Positions 15,301-23,712 are shown, counted from the stretch's first letter. The stretch: 27,351 nucleotides of DNA from a virus (IMGVR_UViG_3300043395_000613:1-27351), one strand, 5' to 3'. Translations and numbers: made by a program. The notes: a model not told the origin generated them from the letters alone.

Positions 15301-17343
15301 TCTCGTTCTATCATTCAGAAGTCGGCGAACTAATTGCTGGTGTCGTACTGCAGAGCGGTACCCTGCGATAAGATCGTCGACATTCTTTTCATCTTTCCAG
15401 ATATCAGCAAGATCTTCGGTAGTGAACCACTTAGTTTCGCGATCACCTTGATCAAGTACGCTGATTACCTTCTGTTGGTCTTTCGCCCAGAGTTTAGTAA
15501 GAGGCTTGAGAGTCTGGTTAAGGGCTTTGATCTTAGCTGATTCAAGATCGGAAGCGATGTTTCCAGCACTAGTAAGCCAGCCAAGGAAAGTCGCACTCTT
15601 ATCCACCCACGCAGCAGCTTTCCCCACAAGAGAGTTCTCATGGAAAATCCCAGTGTTAGCGAGAGCTGCCCTGTGATCTAGCATCTCGACTACATCAAGT
15701 TGTACTACGAAATCGCCTTCCTCCGGGTCGAACCAGCCTTCCTTCTTTGCCTGCTCTACTGGTACGTATTCATCAGTCTCAAGCTTTCTAGCAAGGATTC
15801 TAGTCGTAGCTGGGTCGTACTCGTGGAAAGACTTAGCAGTATCCTCTGCAAGTTGGAACGTGCTGTACCCGTGAGTCGTAGTATCGGAGATGAACATCCT
15901 ACCAACGTATCCGCCAGGTATGAAGCTAACTTCCATCCTAGAGTGGATAGCATTTGGGGTAGTTTGTCGAAGCGTATCTTCTACGAGATTAACATGACTC
16001 TTGATTTCCTCATCAGTGAAGAATCCAAGGTTCCCTTTATAATCTACAACAGTATCATTGATATCGTTCAGATCAGCAAACGGGCGAGACGTGCTGCCCT
16101 CTTGCTTAGGCATGATATCATCTGCGGTGATCTGTTCGCGCGTAGTTCCTACTGCCTCTGCAGCCTTCCCAGTCTCATCCTCAACTGCGGCTTTCAGAAG
16201 TCGTTGCCCTTCGCGAGGAGCCACACGAACTACTGCTGATGCGGTACTTCCGCTCGGTCGGATCTCGTTCAGGTTATCAATGTACTCATATACTTTACGA
16301 ACAGCATCGTAAACCCAAATACCCTTCTGATCTGTAGGATTAGGCCTCTTCTTGAACGGTTGAGAGCCAAGCCCGCTAGCCGCCTCTTGAGCTTTCGCGT
16401 CAAAAGCTTTAGCGATTGGACTCTTAAATGCTTTTCTAGCCAGCCCCATTAAGCCGTCTCCAACGGCCCCGACCACGGGGAGAACATCGAGAACGCTGAA
16501 GATGTTCTCTATAGTACGCTCCCAGTTCCCGGGAGTGAGATCATCTGTGAGCGTACTCATCAGATCGTACTTCTGGTACTGGTTATTAGAAGTCAGAAGA
16601 TTATTTTCATCGATAGCTTTAGCAAGCTTCTTAATAGCCACGTCTCGCTCGTCGGGAGAAAGAGTATTCAGGTACCCTTTAAACCGAACGACAAGATCGC
16701 CACCGCCTCCCATAGGATACGGAAAGTACTCATTCCAAGATACAAACCCTGGGAATGCTTCGTCAATAACTTCGGCGATGTTCCAGGTACGACCGGGAAT
16801 GAACGCAGACGCTGTTAGATCAAGAACCTGACGAACAGGGCCGCCATCCATGGTCAGGAACTGCGCTCCATTAATAGGAGCTCGCTCTGCTTGTACTATC
16901 TTATCGTACTTCGAAGCGATCATGTTCTGGATCTGCTCAGCATTTGCCGAGTCAGTGCTAGCCTCAACGGCGGCCTTACGTTGAACAAGGTCTGTCAACG
17001 TCGGCATAGGGATAACTTCCATTTGGAGAGCAGTTTCCCTCATGAGTTCTACCTTTTGCTGAGAAGGTACAGATCTGTCGGCCGCAAGATTCTCTGCCTG
17101 AGCGCGGAGTTGATCCGCCTGCTCCCGCATGGAATCAAGCAAGATACTCTGAACTGTATCAGATTTACCAGTTGTGCGAAGTTCTTGAAATGCAGCAGCA
17201 GATTGCTGCTCTCCTGCCAGGAGTCCGACCTTTGCCGCCGCCCGCATAGCCTCCATGTCGGTGGCAGGGAGTACGGGGTTCTCTCTCTGAAAGAGGTAGC
17301 TGTAATCCGGCTTCGGTTTCTGCAGATCTTCAAAAATATTCAT
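12358..17343 (-). CDS. Giant internal/ejected virion protein, T7 gp16-like by position (1661 aa)
   Basis: The largest gene in the window, larger than T7 gp16 (1318 aa). The N-terminus is helical (MNIFEDLQKPKPDYSYLFQR). A hydrophobic patch (IENIFSVLDVLPVVGAVG) lies near residue 290. A long charged middle follows, then a C-terminal third with MNKTGAMQFQKGILGLIFQF and QAHAVKSMQTLLPN, a segment type seen in large podovirus internal proteins. No lytic transglycosylase signature (Glu-Ser with GLxQ/GLMQ) is seen, unlike T7 gp16. It probably forms the periplasm-to-cytoplasm DNA channel during ejection; this is inferred from position and size. Confidence 0.72.
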   Translation of the reverse strand: MNIFEDLQKPKPDYSYLFQRENPVLPATDMEAMRAAAKVGLLAGEQQSAAAFQELRTTGKSDTVQSILLDSMREQADQLRAQAENLAADRSVPSQQKVELMRETALQMEVIPMPTLTDLVQRKAAVEASTDSANAEQIQNMIASKYDKIVQAERAPINGAQFLTMDGGPVRQVLDLTASAFIPGRTWNIAEVIDEAFPGFVSWNEYFPYPMGGGGDLVVRFKGYLNTLSPDERDVAIKKLAKAIDENNLLTSNNQYQKYDLMSTLTDDLTPGNWERTIENIFSVLDVLPVVGAVGDGLMGLARKAFKSPIAKAFDAKAQEAASGLGSQPFKKRPNPTDQKGIWVYDAVRKVYEYIDNLNEIRPSGSTASAVVRVAPREGQRLLKAAVEDETGKAAEAVGTTREQITADDIMPKQEGSTSRPFADLNDINDTVVDYKGNLGFFTDEEIKSHVNLVEDTLRQTTPNAIHSRMEVSFIPGGYVGRMFISDTTTHGYSTFQLAEDTAKSFHEYDPATTRILARKLETDEYVPVEQAKKEGWFDPEEGDFVVQLDVVEMLDHRAALANTGIFHENSLVGKAAAWVDKSATFLGWLTSAGNIASDLESAKIKALNQTLKPLTKLWAKDQQKVISVLDQGDRETKWFTTEDLADIWKDEKNVDDLIAGYRSAVRHQQLVRRLLNDRTRSQLVADGWKHVVLPRGQFQEMADQLGKQVSISDLKVRGKDYFDKDIEANVSRIYDSELNRMVKTDIDEISKLIDANPGNIKIIELQKPVKVGKEWTKFVLYKEGKGVEFKKLPDEVIRDIPGYISRIYDAPYILKVEYNSLVNGVRVKGLKAVRMYATKGEALRDKARLDLEYEANKNSVYEDLGLPLPERDDQVLKYMVTEAKELQRDIEYANRTSLEYLENSGQLFTSHRGVEVKGLNGKRRLKSVSDSMAAARARAARAGTIDPLVDKLKANWDKKYGKDFGVNGQMPLETSQIRRPTEVTPNSERAYQEAVAFQRHITHIAGIDETMFSAVSRSTAINLSNYLSRYDNVWLNQLAEGVMRNRHRNLINAAKGANFTVRIIFNPLRQLPLQAMQMSIYLGLDHGAKYFLSKQGMNDYLGLIYGTMWRNTDQWEQFGLKQGAKLMGVSEAEYTKFIDIYQRHGLPASVDSHMYAIFANVDRVVGKAPVYQGAVNTFNTFRKYARRIGFDAGEQFQLMGAFLAVRNKWMKNNPKIAHKWAEPGNIEKIFGEARVVSYNMNKTGAMQFQKGILGLIFQFQAHAVKSMQTLLPNEFKLLGDKTNTAYKRTIGKLSNKAFSDAEKARIAWQQFALFGTGAYGVGQMWDKFQETTGVDTPPEVDRSIREGITGTLLNMLFEAWNQDGEQMADIEFSGNAAPFSGISGRNQVFGTGNPIAAFLTGIVLEDKTSLEFGLGPSYALGKDVYEAWKFTTAALGTPFEPISGPEKGIVVANEWMKTFFPIYGNFMRGRVALELNRYVAATGDVGAEVTTGEAMALGTMGLNAHSNRWLQDELIQIKGLIGNPKQDKLGAEIDAEAANFYKFLKAHAELLGEGKLDPVEGTRLVELNAQMLSDALSDDEHRRFFNRVRDLILNDVTKDGLETQFINAVISGYAAYIPDIRDPEFINRIRSGPEFSTKEETIKFLEEMNQWQRIDQNPQM

Positions 17344-17353
17344 GTACTAACTC

Positions 17354-17965
17354 TTAGAACGGAGACATCTGAGGCTGACCAAAAAGGAGCACCTTCGGTC
17401 GCATAGCCGGAGCATTCATAGGCGCCGGGGATTGCATCGCCGGGCCACCCATCGCCTTATTCCATTCGTACATCTGCGCATTCATTTGCCTTTGGAATGC
17501 ATTATCTTGCGCCGCAGCTTGTTGCTGATCGTAGAATCGATTAGAAGCGAATCCTGCGAACTGTGAGCCTATGCTAGCAATGCTACTGTACGTATTCCAC
17601 TGCCCTGCAGTCTTAGCCCCTTCAGACAAAGCTCGGTTGATGCCGAAGTCTCCAGCTAATTGAGTATTAGCTGCACCGATATTAGCTGCGGTCTGTGTTG
17701 CCAAAGCTCCCGTAGAGCCTGCGAGGGATGAACTAGATCCAACCCCCATTGATTCGGTAGATTGAATCATCTCAGCCCTGATACGTCTCTGCTGGGCTAC
17801 AGCAAGGCGCGCTCTCCGTTGATTCTCGAGAGAAGCTTGTCGGTTCTGCATTCGACGCGCTTTTTCTTGCGCATCATTCTGCTTTTTTGTAGCGTACGCA
17901 CTAGTACCGGCACTGACTGCTGCTAGTACTAACGCCGCTATCGCGGCCCAGGATGCTGGTTCCAT
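17354..17965 (-). CDS. Internal virion protein, T7 gp14-like (203 aa)
   Basis: 203 aa against 196 in T7 gp14. The N-terminus has one hydrophobic helix (WAAIAALVLAAVSAGTSAYA), then a basic helix rich in Arg and Gln (QNRQASLENQRRARLAV), then Ala/Ser/Gly-rich and Gln-rich segments, a Pro/Met-rich region and a short C-terminus. This layout is the familiar gp14-like pattern of podoviruses: a small membrane-inserting internal protein that forms the outer-membrane pore on ejection. The gene lies just after the tail tubular B genes, as in T7. It starts 3 bases after the previous stop. Confidence 0.75.
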   Translation of the reverse strand: MEPASWAAIAALVLAAVSAGTSAYATKKQNDAQEKARRMQNRQASLENQRRARLAVAQQRRIRAEMIQSTESMGVGSSSSLAGSTGALATQTAANIGAANTQLAGDFGINRALSEGAKTAGQWNTYSSIASIGSQFAGFASNRFYDQQQAAAQDNAFQRQMNAQMYEWNKAMGGPAMQSPAPMNAPAMRPKVLLFGQPQMSPF

Positions 17966-17968
17966 ATC

Positions 17969-19681
17969 TTATGCTGCCACTATCATTGTGTAAGGAATCG
18001 CCCACCCGAGGAGGTGGAAATCTTTCCCGGTTTCAGATTCGAATCTTAGAGAGACAGCTCTCCCCTTCCCTCGAACCTGGTTAATTGTTTGTACTACTTC
18101 GTATCCGTAGTTATAAGTATCCTCGCCAGCAGGGATCCAGTTCCGCTGCAGACGGTACACTTGTTGTACCTCAGACCACCGACCAGATCCTGAATCGTCT
18201 GACCATTGCCACTTAGCGCGCATCAGACAGGACGAAGGATAATCGAACTCGAGTTCACCGAACTCATTCGTGGTCGTGTTCTGTTCGGTACGTTTAAAGA
18301 ACGTATAGATCGTATTGGTTTCTTTCTCAGAGATCAGATCGCCAGCTAGATCGTGACCAGTTTCAATGTATGAATCGTAGTCTACGCCGCCAGTTTCTTC
18401 TACCCAGTCAAGGAGATCGTTGCTCTTGTACTCTGAGAACGTGTACTTGTACGTACCATCCTCTTGTTCCACGAACGTCAGGAACTTCGCCTTCACCTCT
18501 GCAGTAACAGGAGTACGGAGAGTCACAGTGACTTGAGTTCCGCTATCAGTGACAGGAACATCGGAGTCTACCAGATCTTCTTCAGTAACATCCAAACTCT
18601 TAGCGGACTTCTTAAGCATCGCCGAGATAAACGGGTACCCGACAGCAGTATCCATCGAGTACGTAAAGAATGCTTGGAGGGCGATATCGAAGATCAATGC
18701 AGAATCGTACCGGTACCGCCACGTCTCGCCATCGAAGTCCGGATCACTATTGTAGAACCAGAAGATCCTCTTGGTTTCAGAATCGTAGAATGCACGAGCA
18801 TGCTCTCTCGAGACAGGGGGGATATCTAGGTAGTACGTAAGAATTGTGCTCTCAGCGAGATTCTGTGCGTACAGATTCCCGGTGACCTTGTCAGGAGTAA
18901 GAACGTAGATCCCGCCATTGCTCCAGTAGAACACGGCGTTCTCTGCTTCTATCGCAGTATCATCACCGATGCAGCCTACACTAGTCACTTTTCTGATCTC
19001 TTGCGAGGTAGCAGAGAATCCTTCGTCAGCTGAACCAGAGATACTCCATACACCATTGCTAGCGAGCACTAGGATCTCTACGCCCACTGGCAGGAGCCTC
19101 TTAGCTTTGGAGATCCCGACGATGTCGAGGTATCCGCCATCAGTTGCTACGAGTTCGTTGATATCCTCGGCAGTGGGATCCGCATCTTGATAACACCGAT
19201 CTGCTCTAGAAATATCAGTCAACACTTGTGAGTAATACACTTCGCCCGTAGGCATCAGGTACCACACACGTCCTGCGTAGAACTCTACGGAGATTGGACG
19301 TATATCTATCTTATCTCTCGAGGGCTTGTAGACGTTGTCGATATTCGAAGCGATCTGTCGATTCCTATCGAACGCCGGAAGAATGAAATGTCCTTTAGCT
19401 GCAGGCGTATTGCCAAAGATACTCTTCCTTAGTTCCCACGGAGAATACACGTTCAGAGCTTGCGGATCAGTGGCGGCTGACATCCTGGCGTAGTACATGA
19501 TGTCCGCATTCGAAGGGTACCATCCATTGATGGTCTTCGTGTACGTTACAGGATCGCCCTCGAAGAGACCGTTGTCGCCATCGATCTTGTTAGGAAGGGA
19601 GCACCGAGTAGGCCACCCCTGGTTCCTGAGGTTATAGTTATGTGCGGCGGTTAGAGATGTAGGTCTAGTATCAACAGCCAT
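17969..19681 (-). CDS. Tail tubular protein B (nozzle), C-terminal part, T7 gp12-like
   Basis: 570 aa, beta-rich, rich in Tyr and Trp. An early segment (LTAAHNYNLRNQGWPTRC) is typical of podovirus nozzle proteins where the platform leads into the propeller. Motifs such as VEFYAGRVWYLMPTGEVYYS and VLASNGVWSISGSADEGFSA recall the repeating blades of the gp12 beta-propeller. Together with the 225-aa gene before it the total is 795 residues, against 794 for T7 gp12. The ATG starts 2 bases after the TAA of that gene, in a different frame. It would build the tail tip that opens at infection. Confidence 0.83.
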   Translation of the reverse strand: MAVDTRPTSLTAAHNYNLRNQGWPTRCSLPNKIDGDNGLFEGDPVTYTKTINGWYPSNADIMYYARMSAATDPQALNVYSPWELRKSIFGNTPAAKGHFILPAFDRNRQIASNIDNVYKPSRDKIDIRPISVEFYAGRVWYLMPTGEVYYSQVLTDISRADRCYQDADPTAEDINELVATDGGYLDIVGISKAKRLLPVGVEILVLASNGVWSISGSADEGFSATSQEIRKVTSVGCIGDDTAIEAENAVFYWSNGGIYVLTPDKVTGNLYAQNLAESTILTYYLDIPPVSREHARAFYDSETKRIFWFYNSDPDFDGETWRYRYDSALIFDIALQAFFTYSMDTAVGYPFISAMLKKSAKSLDVTEEDLVDSDVPVTDSGTQVTVTLRTPVTAEVKAKFLTFVEQEDGTYKYTFSEYKSNDLLDWVEETGGVDYDSYIETGHDLAGDLISEKETNTIYTFFKRTEQNTTTNEFGELEFDYPSSCLMRAKWQWSDDSGSGRWSEVQQVYRLQRNWIPAGEDTYNYGYEVVQTINQVRGKGRAVSLRFESETGKDFHLLGWAIPYTMIVAA

Positions 19682-19683
19682 TC

Positions 19684-20361
19684 TTACAGTCCGTAGATGA
19701 TGAACGCGCCGAAGTCTGGAATTTCCCCGGGACTCAAGACATCGTAATAGTTATTTTCCGGGTTCAACGGAGCGGGAGGTGTGATCTCGTCGCCGAATAC
19801 AATCGGGCTATCTTCGTCTTCAGGGATACCATCGAGGTCCCTGATCTTCAGCGTGAGCTTCACGCCTTGAAACAGGCCCGTATCCTGATCGTACTGGATG
19901 TACGCAGGAGAGATCCCACGACTGACGATAAAGAGTTTCCCCTTACCAGCAGCTGCGCTGATAGGCGAGGTATGATCGTATGTGTCGCTGATACGTAGAG
20001 GAGTAAGATCGATCTTACCAAGGTACGTACCAGAGATAGAATCACTTCCAAGTTTGTGGAAGTACAAGTAATGTCCGACTTGCAGTACAAGGAAGTTCAA
20101 CGAGTCATCACCTTGTACCGATTCCCACTTGTGGTTCGTGATAGCGTACGTACTGATCTGCTCTTCCGTGAAGGAGTTCGAGCTCATCTCGTACGATGTC
20201 TCGTACTCTAATCCACGCCGACGACGGAGACTACCGTCTCGGTACAGATCTACGTTCTGGATTTCCTTAGCGGTATTTTCAGGATACGAAAGCGGAGAAG
20301 CCTCAGTATTGAGGCCTCCCACAAAGGTGATAACATTCTTTCTTGTAGCTTGCCGGGGCAT
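19684..20361 (-). CDS. Tail tubular protein B (nozzle), N-terminal part, T7 gp12-like
   Basis: 225 aa. The N-terminus ITFVGGLNTEASPLSYPENT and NVDLYRDGSLRRRRGLEYE is the hallmark opening of gp12-type nozzle proteins (GG-plus-pattern, then a Gly-Ser-Leu-plus-Arg-Arg-Gly turn). It ends DFGAFIIYGL and stops 2 bases before the larger nozzle gene. The two parts would normally be one polypeptide. Here each has its own stop or start, so either the protein is assembled from two chains or a frame break exists. Confidence 0.83.
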   Translation of the reverse strand: MPRQATRKNVITFVGGLNTEASPLSYPENTAKEIQNVDLYRDGSLRRRRGLEYETSYEMSSNSFTEEQISTYAITNHKWESVQGDDSLNFLVLQVGHYLYFHKLGSDSISGTYLGKIDLTPLRISDTYDHTSPISAAAGKGKLFIVSRGISPAYIQYDQDTGLFQGVKLTLKIRDLDGIPEDEDSPIVFGDEITPPAPLNPENNYYDVLSPGEIPDFGAFIIYGL

Positions 20362-20363
20362 TA

Positions 20364-20840
20364 TTAACCCTTCTGATCCCAGAGTTCATGGAGGTACGTG
20401 CGAGCTGCTACCTCCGCTTTGTCGTACGTGGTGAACCAGCCCTCGAGTCGAGAAGGGAGACGGCCGCCGTTAACGCCAGAGCTGAGCTCGTACCCAACTC
20501 CATCGCGTCGCTTGATGACAGCGATTTCCATTCCACCCGGAGTCTTACCGATGGTGGTCTTCTTCCACTCTTGATCTTCAGTAAAGAAGTCCTGACCGAT
20601 GAAGCCACCGTCCTCACGCGGGACGCGCTCAATCGGGAGCTCTTGCTCGGTAGGTTCGCGGAAGATCACCTTCGTTTCGCCGATTGTGATTTCTTCCTGG
20701 GCGGGGGCCTCTTCACCGGAGGCTTCTTCTTCTTTGGGAAGAAAATCATATTCCACCTCAGTATCTTGCGAGAGAATCTCGGATACTTCCTCGGGTTCCA
20801 TCTTCACTTCGGGGGTAATATTGAGGTCTTGGTTTTCCAT
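20364..20840 (-). CDS. Hypothetical protein between tail tubular A and B (158 aa)
   Basis: ATG at 20840 (MENQDLNITPEVKME) is preferred to a longer in-frame TTG/ATG form reaching 20912, because AAGGAG and AAGG signals lie just before it. The first half is very acidic (EEVSEILSQDTEVEYDFLPK; EEEASGEEAPAQEE). The second half is a compact basic/aromatic domain (GGMEIAVIKRRDGVGYELS; GWFTTYDKAEVAARTYLHEL). It overlaps the 3' end of tail tubular A by 83 bases. No family is recognised; an acidic assembly factor or minor virion protein is possible. Confidence 0.72.
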   Translation of the reverse strand: MENQDLNITPEVKMEPEEVSEILSQDTEVEYDFLPKEEEASGEEAPAQEEITIGETKVIFREPTEQELPIERVPREDGGFIGQDFFTEDQEWKKTTIGKTPGGMEIAVIKRRDGVGYELSSGVNGGRLPSRLEGWFTTYDKAEVAARTYLHELWDQKG

Positions 20841-21582
20841 AATGTGCCTTGCTCCTTGGTTCGCTAATTTTACGAGCTTCGTTCCGAAGGCGGGACATCC
20901 CGCGGGATGCACGTTGCTCGTCCTTAACAGATTGTCCTTGCTTCCAGTAAGTGAATGCGGCGGCAGTTACTTCTGCAAGGAATGTGCTGAACATCTGATC
21001 CGGGATATCCGGAACAAATGTATCACTCTCCGTCCACGTAGGGATCTGCTTCACTAGGGTGAGAGACTTCGCAGAGAGAAGAGTATCGCTGATCTCCGAA
21101 TCGTACGAATCGAATACGATGTACGAATCATCAAAGGTGGTCCAGTACGTGGGAGCTTCGTCGTTAATGATGAACAACGGAGTCCCGTTAAGATCCTCAA
21201 CAACTTCTACGTTATCATCATCCGTGTTACGGATGTGAACCAACGTAAGGAAATCGTACGGATCAAGGTACTTCACCTGTCGGAATTGCCGACGAGTATC
21301 ATCAGTTGTAGTACACTCGTACTTGATGTCGTCGATACGTACTACATCCTCAGGGATCTGTAGGTAATTCGGGTAATCGATACCCGGGCCTGCATCGAGA
21401 GGAAGGAGGCGCATCAGGTGCGGCCAATCCTCACGATCTAGGAGTTCGTAGTACACCACACGAGCTTCGTCTGCGATCTGCCGGGATTCGACAGTATCGG
21501 ATATACTATTCACCGAATCATGGTTCATAGCATCCAGTGTGCGTTGTACGATCTCGAGAAGAGACATCCTGTTCCGGGCCAT
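20758..21582 (-). CDS. Tail tubular protein A (gatekeeper), T7 gp11-like
   Basis: 274 aa from ATG at 21582 (MARNRMSLLEIVQRTLDAMN), 2 bases after the previous stop; a longer start at 21612 would run into the upstream gene. Features of the gp11 class are an early helix with DEARVVYYELLDREDWPHLM, then PDVxRIDD-like and beta segments, and a C-terminal helix with TYWKQGQSVKDEQRASRG. It is longer than T7 gp11 (196 aa). It should form the 12-fold adaptor ring between portal and nozzle. The last 83 bases overlap the next gene. Confidence 0.82.
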   Translation of the reverse strand: MARNRMSLLEIVQRTLDAMNHDSVNSISDTVESRQIADEARVVYYELLDREDWPHLMRLLPLDAGPGIDYPNYLQIPEDVVRIDDIKYECTTTDDTRRQFRQVKYLDPYDFLTLVHIRNTDDDNVEVVEDLNGTPLFIINDEAPTYWTTFDDSYIVFDSYDSEISDTLLSAKSLTLVKQIPTWTESDTFVPDIPDQMFSTFLAEVTAAAFTYWKQGQSVKDEQRASRGMSRLRNEARKISEPRSKAHYGKPRPQYYPRSEDGTRGSIRDSLARY

Positions 21583-21584
21583 GA

Positions 21585-22079
21585 TTACGCCTTCGTGAAG
21601 ATCAGAGTGCAATACGCATTAGCTGCAGTACTGGTAGCGCCGTCAGATACGATCTTGACGTAGTCCCCAGCAGATACAGCGTTATTGTTCGTGATAGTAA
21701 CCGAGTCAACATCTCCAGCAGCAGAGCCACTATACGCTATAGTGAGCGTGCTCGGGGTAGTGCTTACGCCATTAATAGATACAGTAAGTACAGTATCCGC
21801 AGTGGCAATAGCCTGATCGATTACAGAATATACAGTAGTGATGGTGCCATCAAATGGGGCAACCACATAAGCTGCATTAGTACCTCCGATATCGGTGATC
21901 TTTGCCGTCAGTGCGTACGTACGCCCAGAGATCTCAGACTCAGTCAGATACCGAAGTTCACCCTCTCCAGCATCAGTGCTCGAGGGAGTGACGACCTTGC
22001 CGGCGTCGCTAGTACCAGCAGTGTCGATGTGCTTGTTCTCGTGAAGAGAAGCGCCAGTCAAGGTAGAATGTTCAGCCAT
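21585..22079 (-). CDS. Head decoration/fibre-like structural protein (164 aa)
   Basis: Thr/Ser/Ala/Gly-rich, almost entirely beta-prone, no Lys-rich regions. An N-terminal tail (MAEHSTLTGASLHENKH) is followed by SGRTYALTAKITDIGG and a beta domain beginning AAYVVAPFDGTITTVYS and ending TSTAANAYCTLIFTKA. This type of tail plus jelly-roll-like domain is found in phage capsid spike or decoration proteins. It lies after the capsid genes and the structured spacer at 22080-22164. The start has TTGAGA upstream. Confidence 0.65.
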   Translation of the reverse strand: MAEHSTLTGASLHENKHIDTAGTSDAGKVVTPSSTDAGEGELRYLTESEISGRTYALTAKITDIGGTNAAYVVAPFDGTITTVYSVIDQAIATADTVLTVSINGVSTTPSTLTIAYSGSAAGDVDSVTITNNNAVSAGDYVKIVSDGATSTAANAYCTLIFTKA

Positions 22080-22097
22080 ATTTAATTCTCAATGAAT

Positions 22098-22175
22098 GGT
22101 CGGGGGCCGACCCTGAAGTCCGAGGCAGCTAAGCTGCGACCCCCGTTTGACCACTAGTACGCTATTACAGCGTAC
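22098..22175 (-). other. Cluster of stem-loops after the capsid genes
   Basis: Three hairpins lie in or beside the 85-base gap: GGTCGG/CCGACC (22098-22103 with 22107-22112), GCAGC/GCTGC (22125-22129 with 22133-22137), and GTACGCT/AGCGTAC (22157-22163 with 22169-22175), which spans the stop codon of the upstream gene. An alternative outer stem pairs CGGGGG with CCCCCG (22101-22106, 22140-22145). No U run follows on the leftward transcript, so a Rho-independent terminator is not supported. An RNA-processing or mRNA-stability element is possible, at the place where T7 has its late terminator. Confidence 0.5.
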
Positions 22176-22731
22176 CTACGATGGAGTCGAGCGGTTCAGT
22201 CGGAATGCTGTCCGGCGTCGGCTTCAGGTACCATACCGTCAGCTGTGCCAGGCCAGAGTCCCAAGCGCCCGTATCGAGGTCCACGTTGATGTACCCATCG
22301 GACGAGCCGATGTGGTCGACGCCATTCACGAGGGCGCCACCGTACGTACCCACGTCACCCTCAACTACTTGAGGAGCCGTGAGCTGGCCCGACGCTTCCG
22401 TCAGACCTGCGAACAGACCATCAACGTCAATCGCAGTGCCGGCGCTGTTAACGAGACCAATGGTCATCGTCGGGTTAGCGTCTGCGTCTGCGAACGTCGA
22501 GAGTACGTTCAGGGTAGCTTTCGTGATGTACGAACCAGCAGGGATCGCTGCGTCTTTGGAAATACGAGCCGTGCCCGAAGCCAGAGGCATCTGGGCATAG
22601 TTGATTTCCATAACAACCATCTCTTCGTTACCAGTGGTACGAACAGTGGCAGCGTTCTTGCTCTGCGAGTTCCGACGGCCGAAACCAACGCTGAGGCCAT
22701 CGTTATTAGTCCACGTTGCTGCACGTGCCAT
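22165..22731 (-). CDS. Structural protein next to the capsid gene (188 aa)
   Basis: TAGGAGG lies shortly before the ATG, a near-perfect SD in the leftward direction, suggesting high expression. The protein is beta-rich (MARAATWTNNDGLSVGFGRR; GSYITKATLNVLSTFADADA), with few charges and a Pro-rich end. It directly follows the major capsid gene, 12 bases away. A decoration or minor head protein is the likely role, inferred from position and expression signal. Confidence 0.68.
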   Translation of the reverse strand: MARAATWTNNDGLSVGFGRRNSQSKNAATVRTTGNEEMVVMEINYAQMPLASGTARISKDAAIPAGSYITKATLNVLSTFADADANPTMTIGLVNSAGTAIDVDGLFAGLTEASGQLTAPQVVEGDVGTYGGALVNGVDHIGSSDGYINVDLDTGAWDSGLAQLTVWYLKPTPDSIPTEPLDSIVGTL

Positions 22732-22743
22732 AATAGCCTCCTA

Positions 22744-23712
22744 TTAGCTCAGAGTGGTGCCAGAAACCATGCATACCAGGTTCTCCGGACGATACAGCGC
22801 AAGGCCGAAACGTGCGGACATCTGGTGGTACTCGGTCTCTTTGTCATCATCCCGCCACGATTTGATCGTGGGACGCCGACGCCATGCGCCGATGAACGGC
22901 AGGTTCTGGCGATCCGATGCGGAGAAGAAGACGTTAACGACGTTGCCAATCGCGCCAGCGGTCGTGTTACCTTGGTAGTCCGTCAGAGACGATTCTGCCG
23001 CGGTGAGCACGTCGAGGTAGTTCGAGGTGTACAGATCCACGCCGTAGATGTTACGGATGAAGCGGTACCCAGAACCGATACCCGAAGTGATGATACCTTC
23101 GTACATCGGGTTCTCGCTGGTTACGACTTGCGAGCTGATGTTCGTGTTGAATTCAAACGACGGGTCGACGATACCGATGATACCGTTGTTGCCAGCGTTT
23201 GCTTTCTTCAGAGCATAGTTCACGTATGCAAGGTCTTGGATGGTAATGACGCTCGACGAACCGTTCGCCGTGAAGCGGTGGTATGCGCCGTTAATCGTGT
23301 TACCGTTGTTCGAGGTTTGTTCTGCTTGCAGATGGAGAACGCGAGTTTCCAGGTATTCCTGGAATGCACGAGTCATCCGATCAGGCAGCGTGGCCAGAAC
23401 CTGCGGAGCCATGAAGTCATCTTCCAGGAAGACGTCAGTGAACGGTACTTTGATACCAACGTATTCGTTGATATTAAATACGAACTGACCCGAATCCGGA
23501 CGACGATCAGGCAGGCTGGTTGCTTCAGCCATCTGGTCAATCGTGAGTTCACCAACCGAGTTGATCTTGTAGTTCGCCCCGTCGGTGAAGTCGCCGATGT
23601 AGTTGACCCACTGCTCAGCAAAAACATCATCCCGCAGAACTTCTTTCAACGTGGTGTTGAAGATTTCGTTCCGCTTAAAATGATTGTCACCCCATGTGCT
23701 ATCAAGTGCCAT
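22744..23712 (-). CDS. Major capsid protein
   Basis: 322 aa (T7 gp10A is 345). It starts MALDSTWGDNHFKRNEIFN, then FAEQWVNYIGDFTDGANYKI, consistent with the N-arm and P-domain entry of HK97-fold capsids of podoviruses. Further features are LPDRMTRAFQEYLETRVL (spine-like helix) and a C-terminal part with WRRRPTIKSW and ending CMVSGTTLS. The place directly after the scaffold gene supports the call. AAGGAAA precedes the ATG. The gene avoids TTA, CTA and TCA codons, as expected of a highly expressed gene, which leaves a very long open frame on the opposite strand. Confidence 0.9.
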   Translation of the reverse strand: MALDSTWGDNHFKRNEIFNTTLKEVLRDDVFAEQWVNYIGDFTDGANYKINSVGELTIDQMAEATSLPDRRPDSGQFVFNINEYVGIKVPFTDVFLEDDFMAPQVLATLPDRMTRAFQEYLETRVLHLQAEQTSNNGNTINGAYHRFTANGSSSVITIQDLAYVNYALKKANAGNNGIIGIVDPSFEFNTNISSQVVTSENPMYEGIITSGIGSGYRFIRNIYGVDLYTSNYLDVLTAAESSLTDYQGNTTAGAIGNVVNVFFSASDRQNLPFIGAWRRRPTIKSWRDDDKETEYHQMSARFGLALYRPENLVCMVSGTTLS

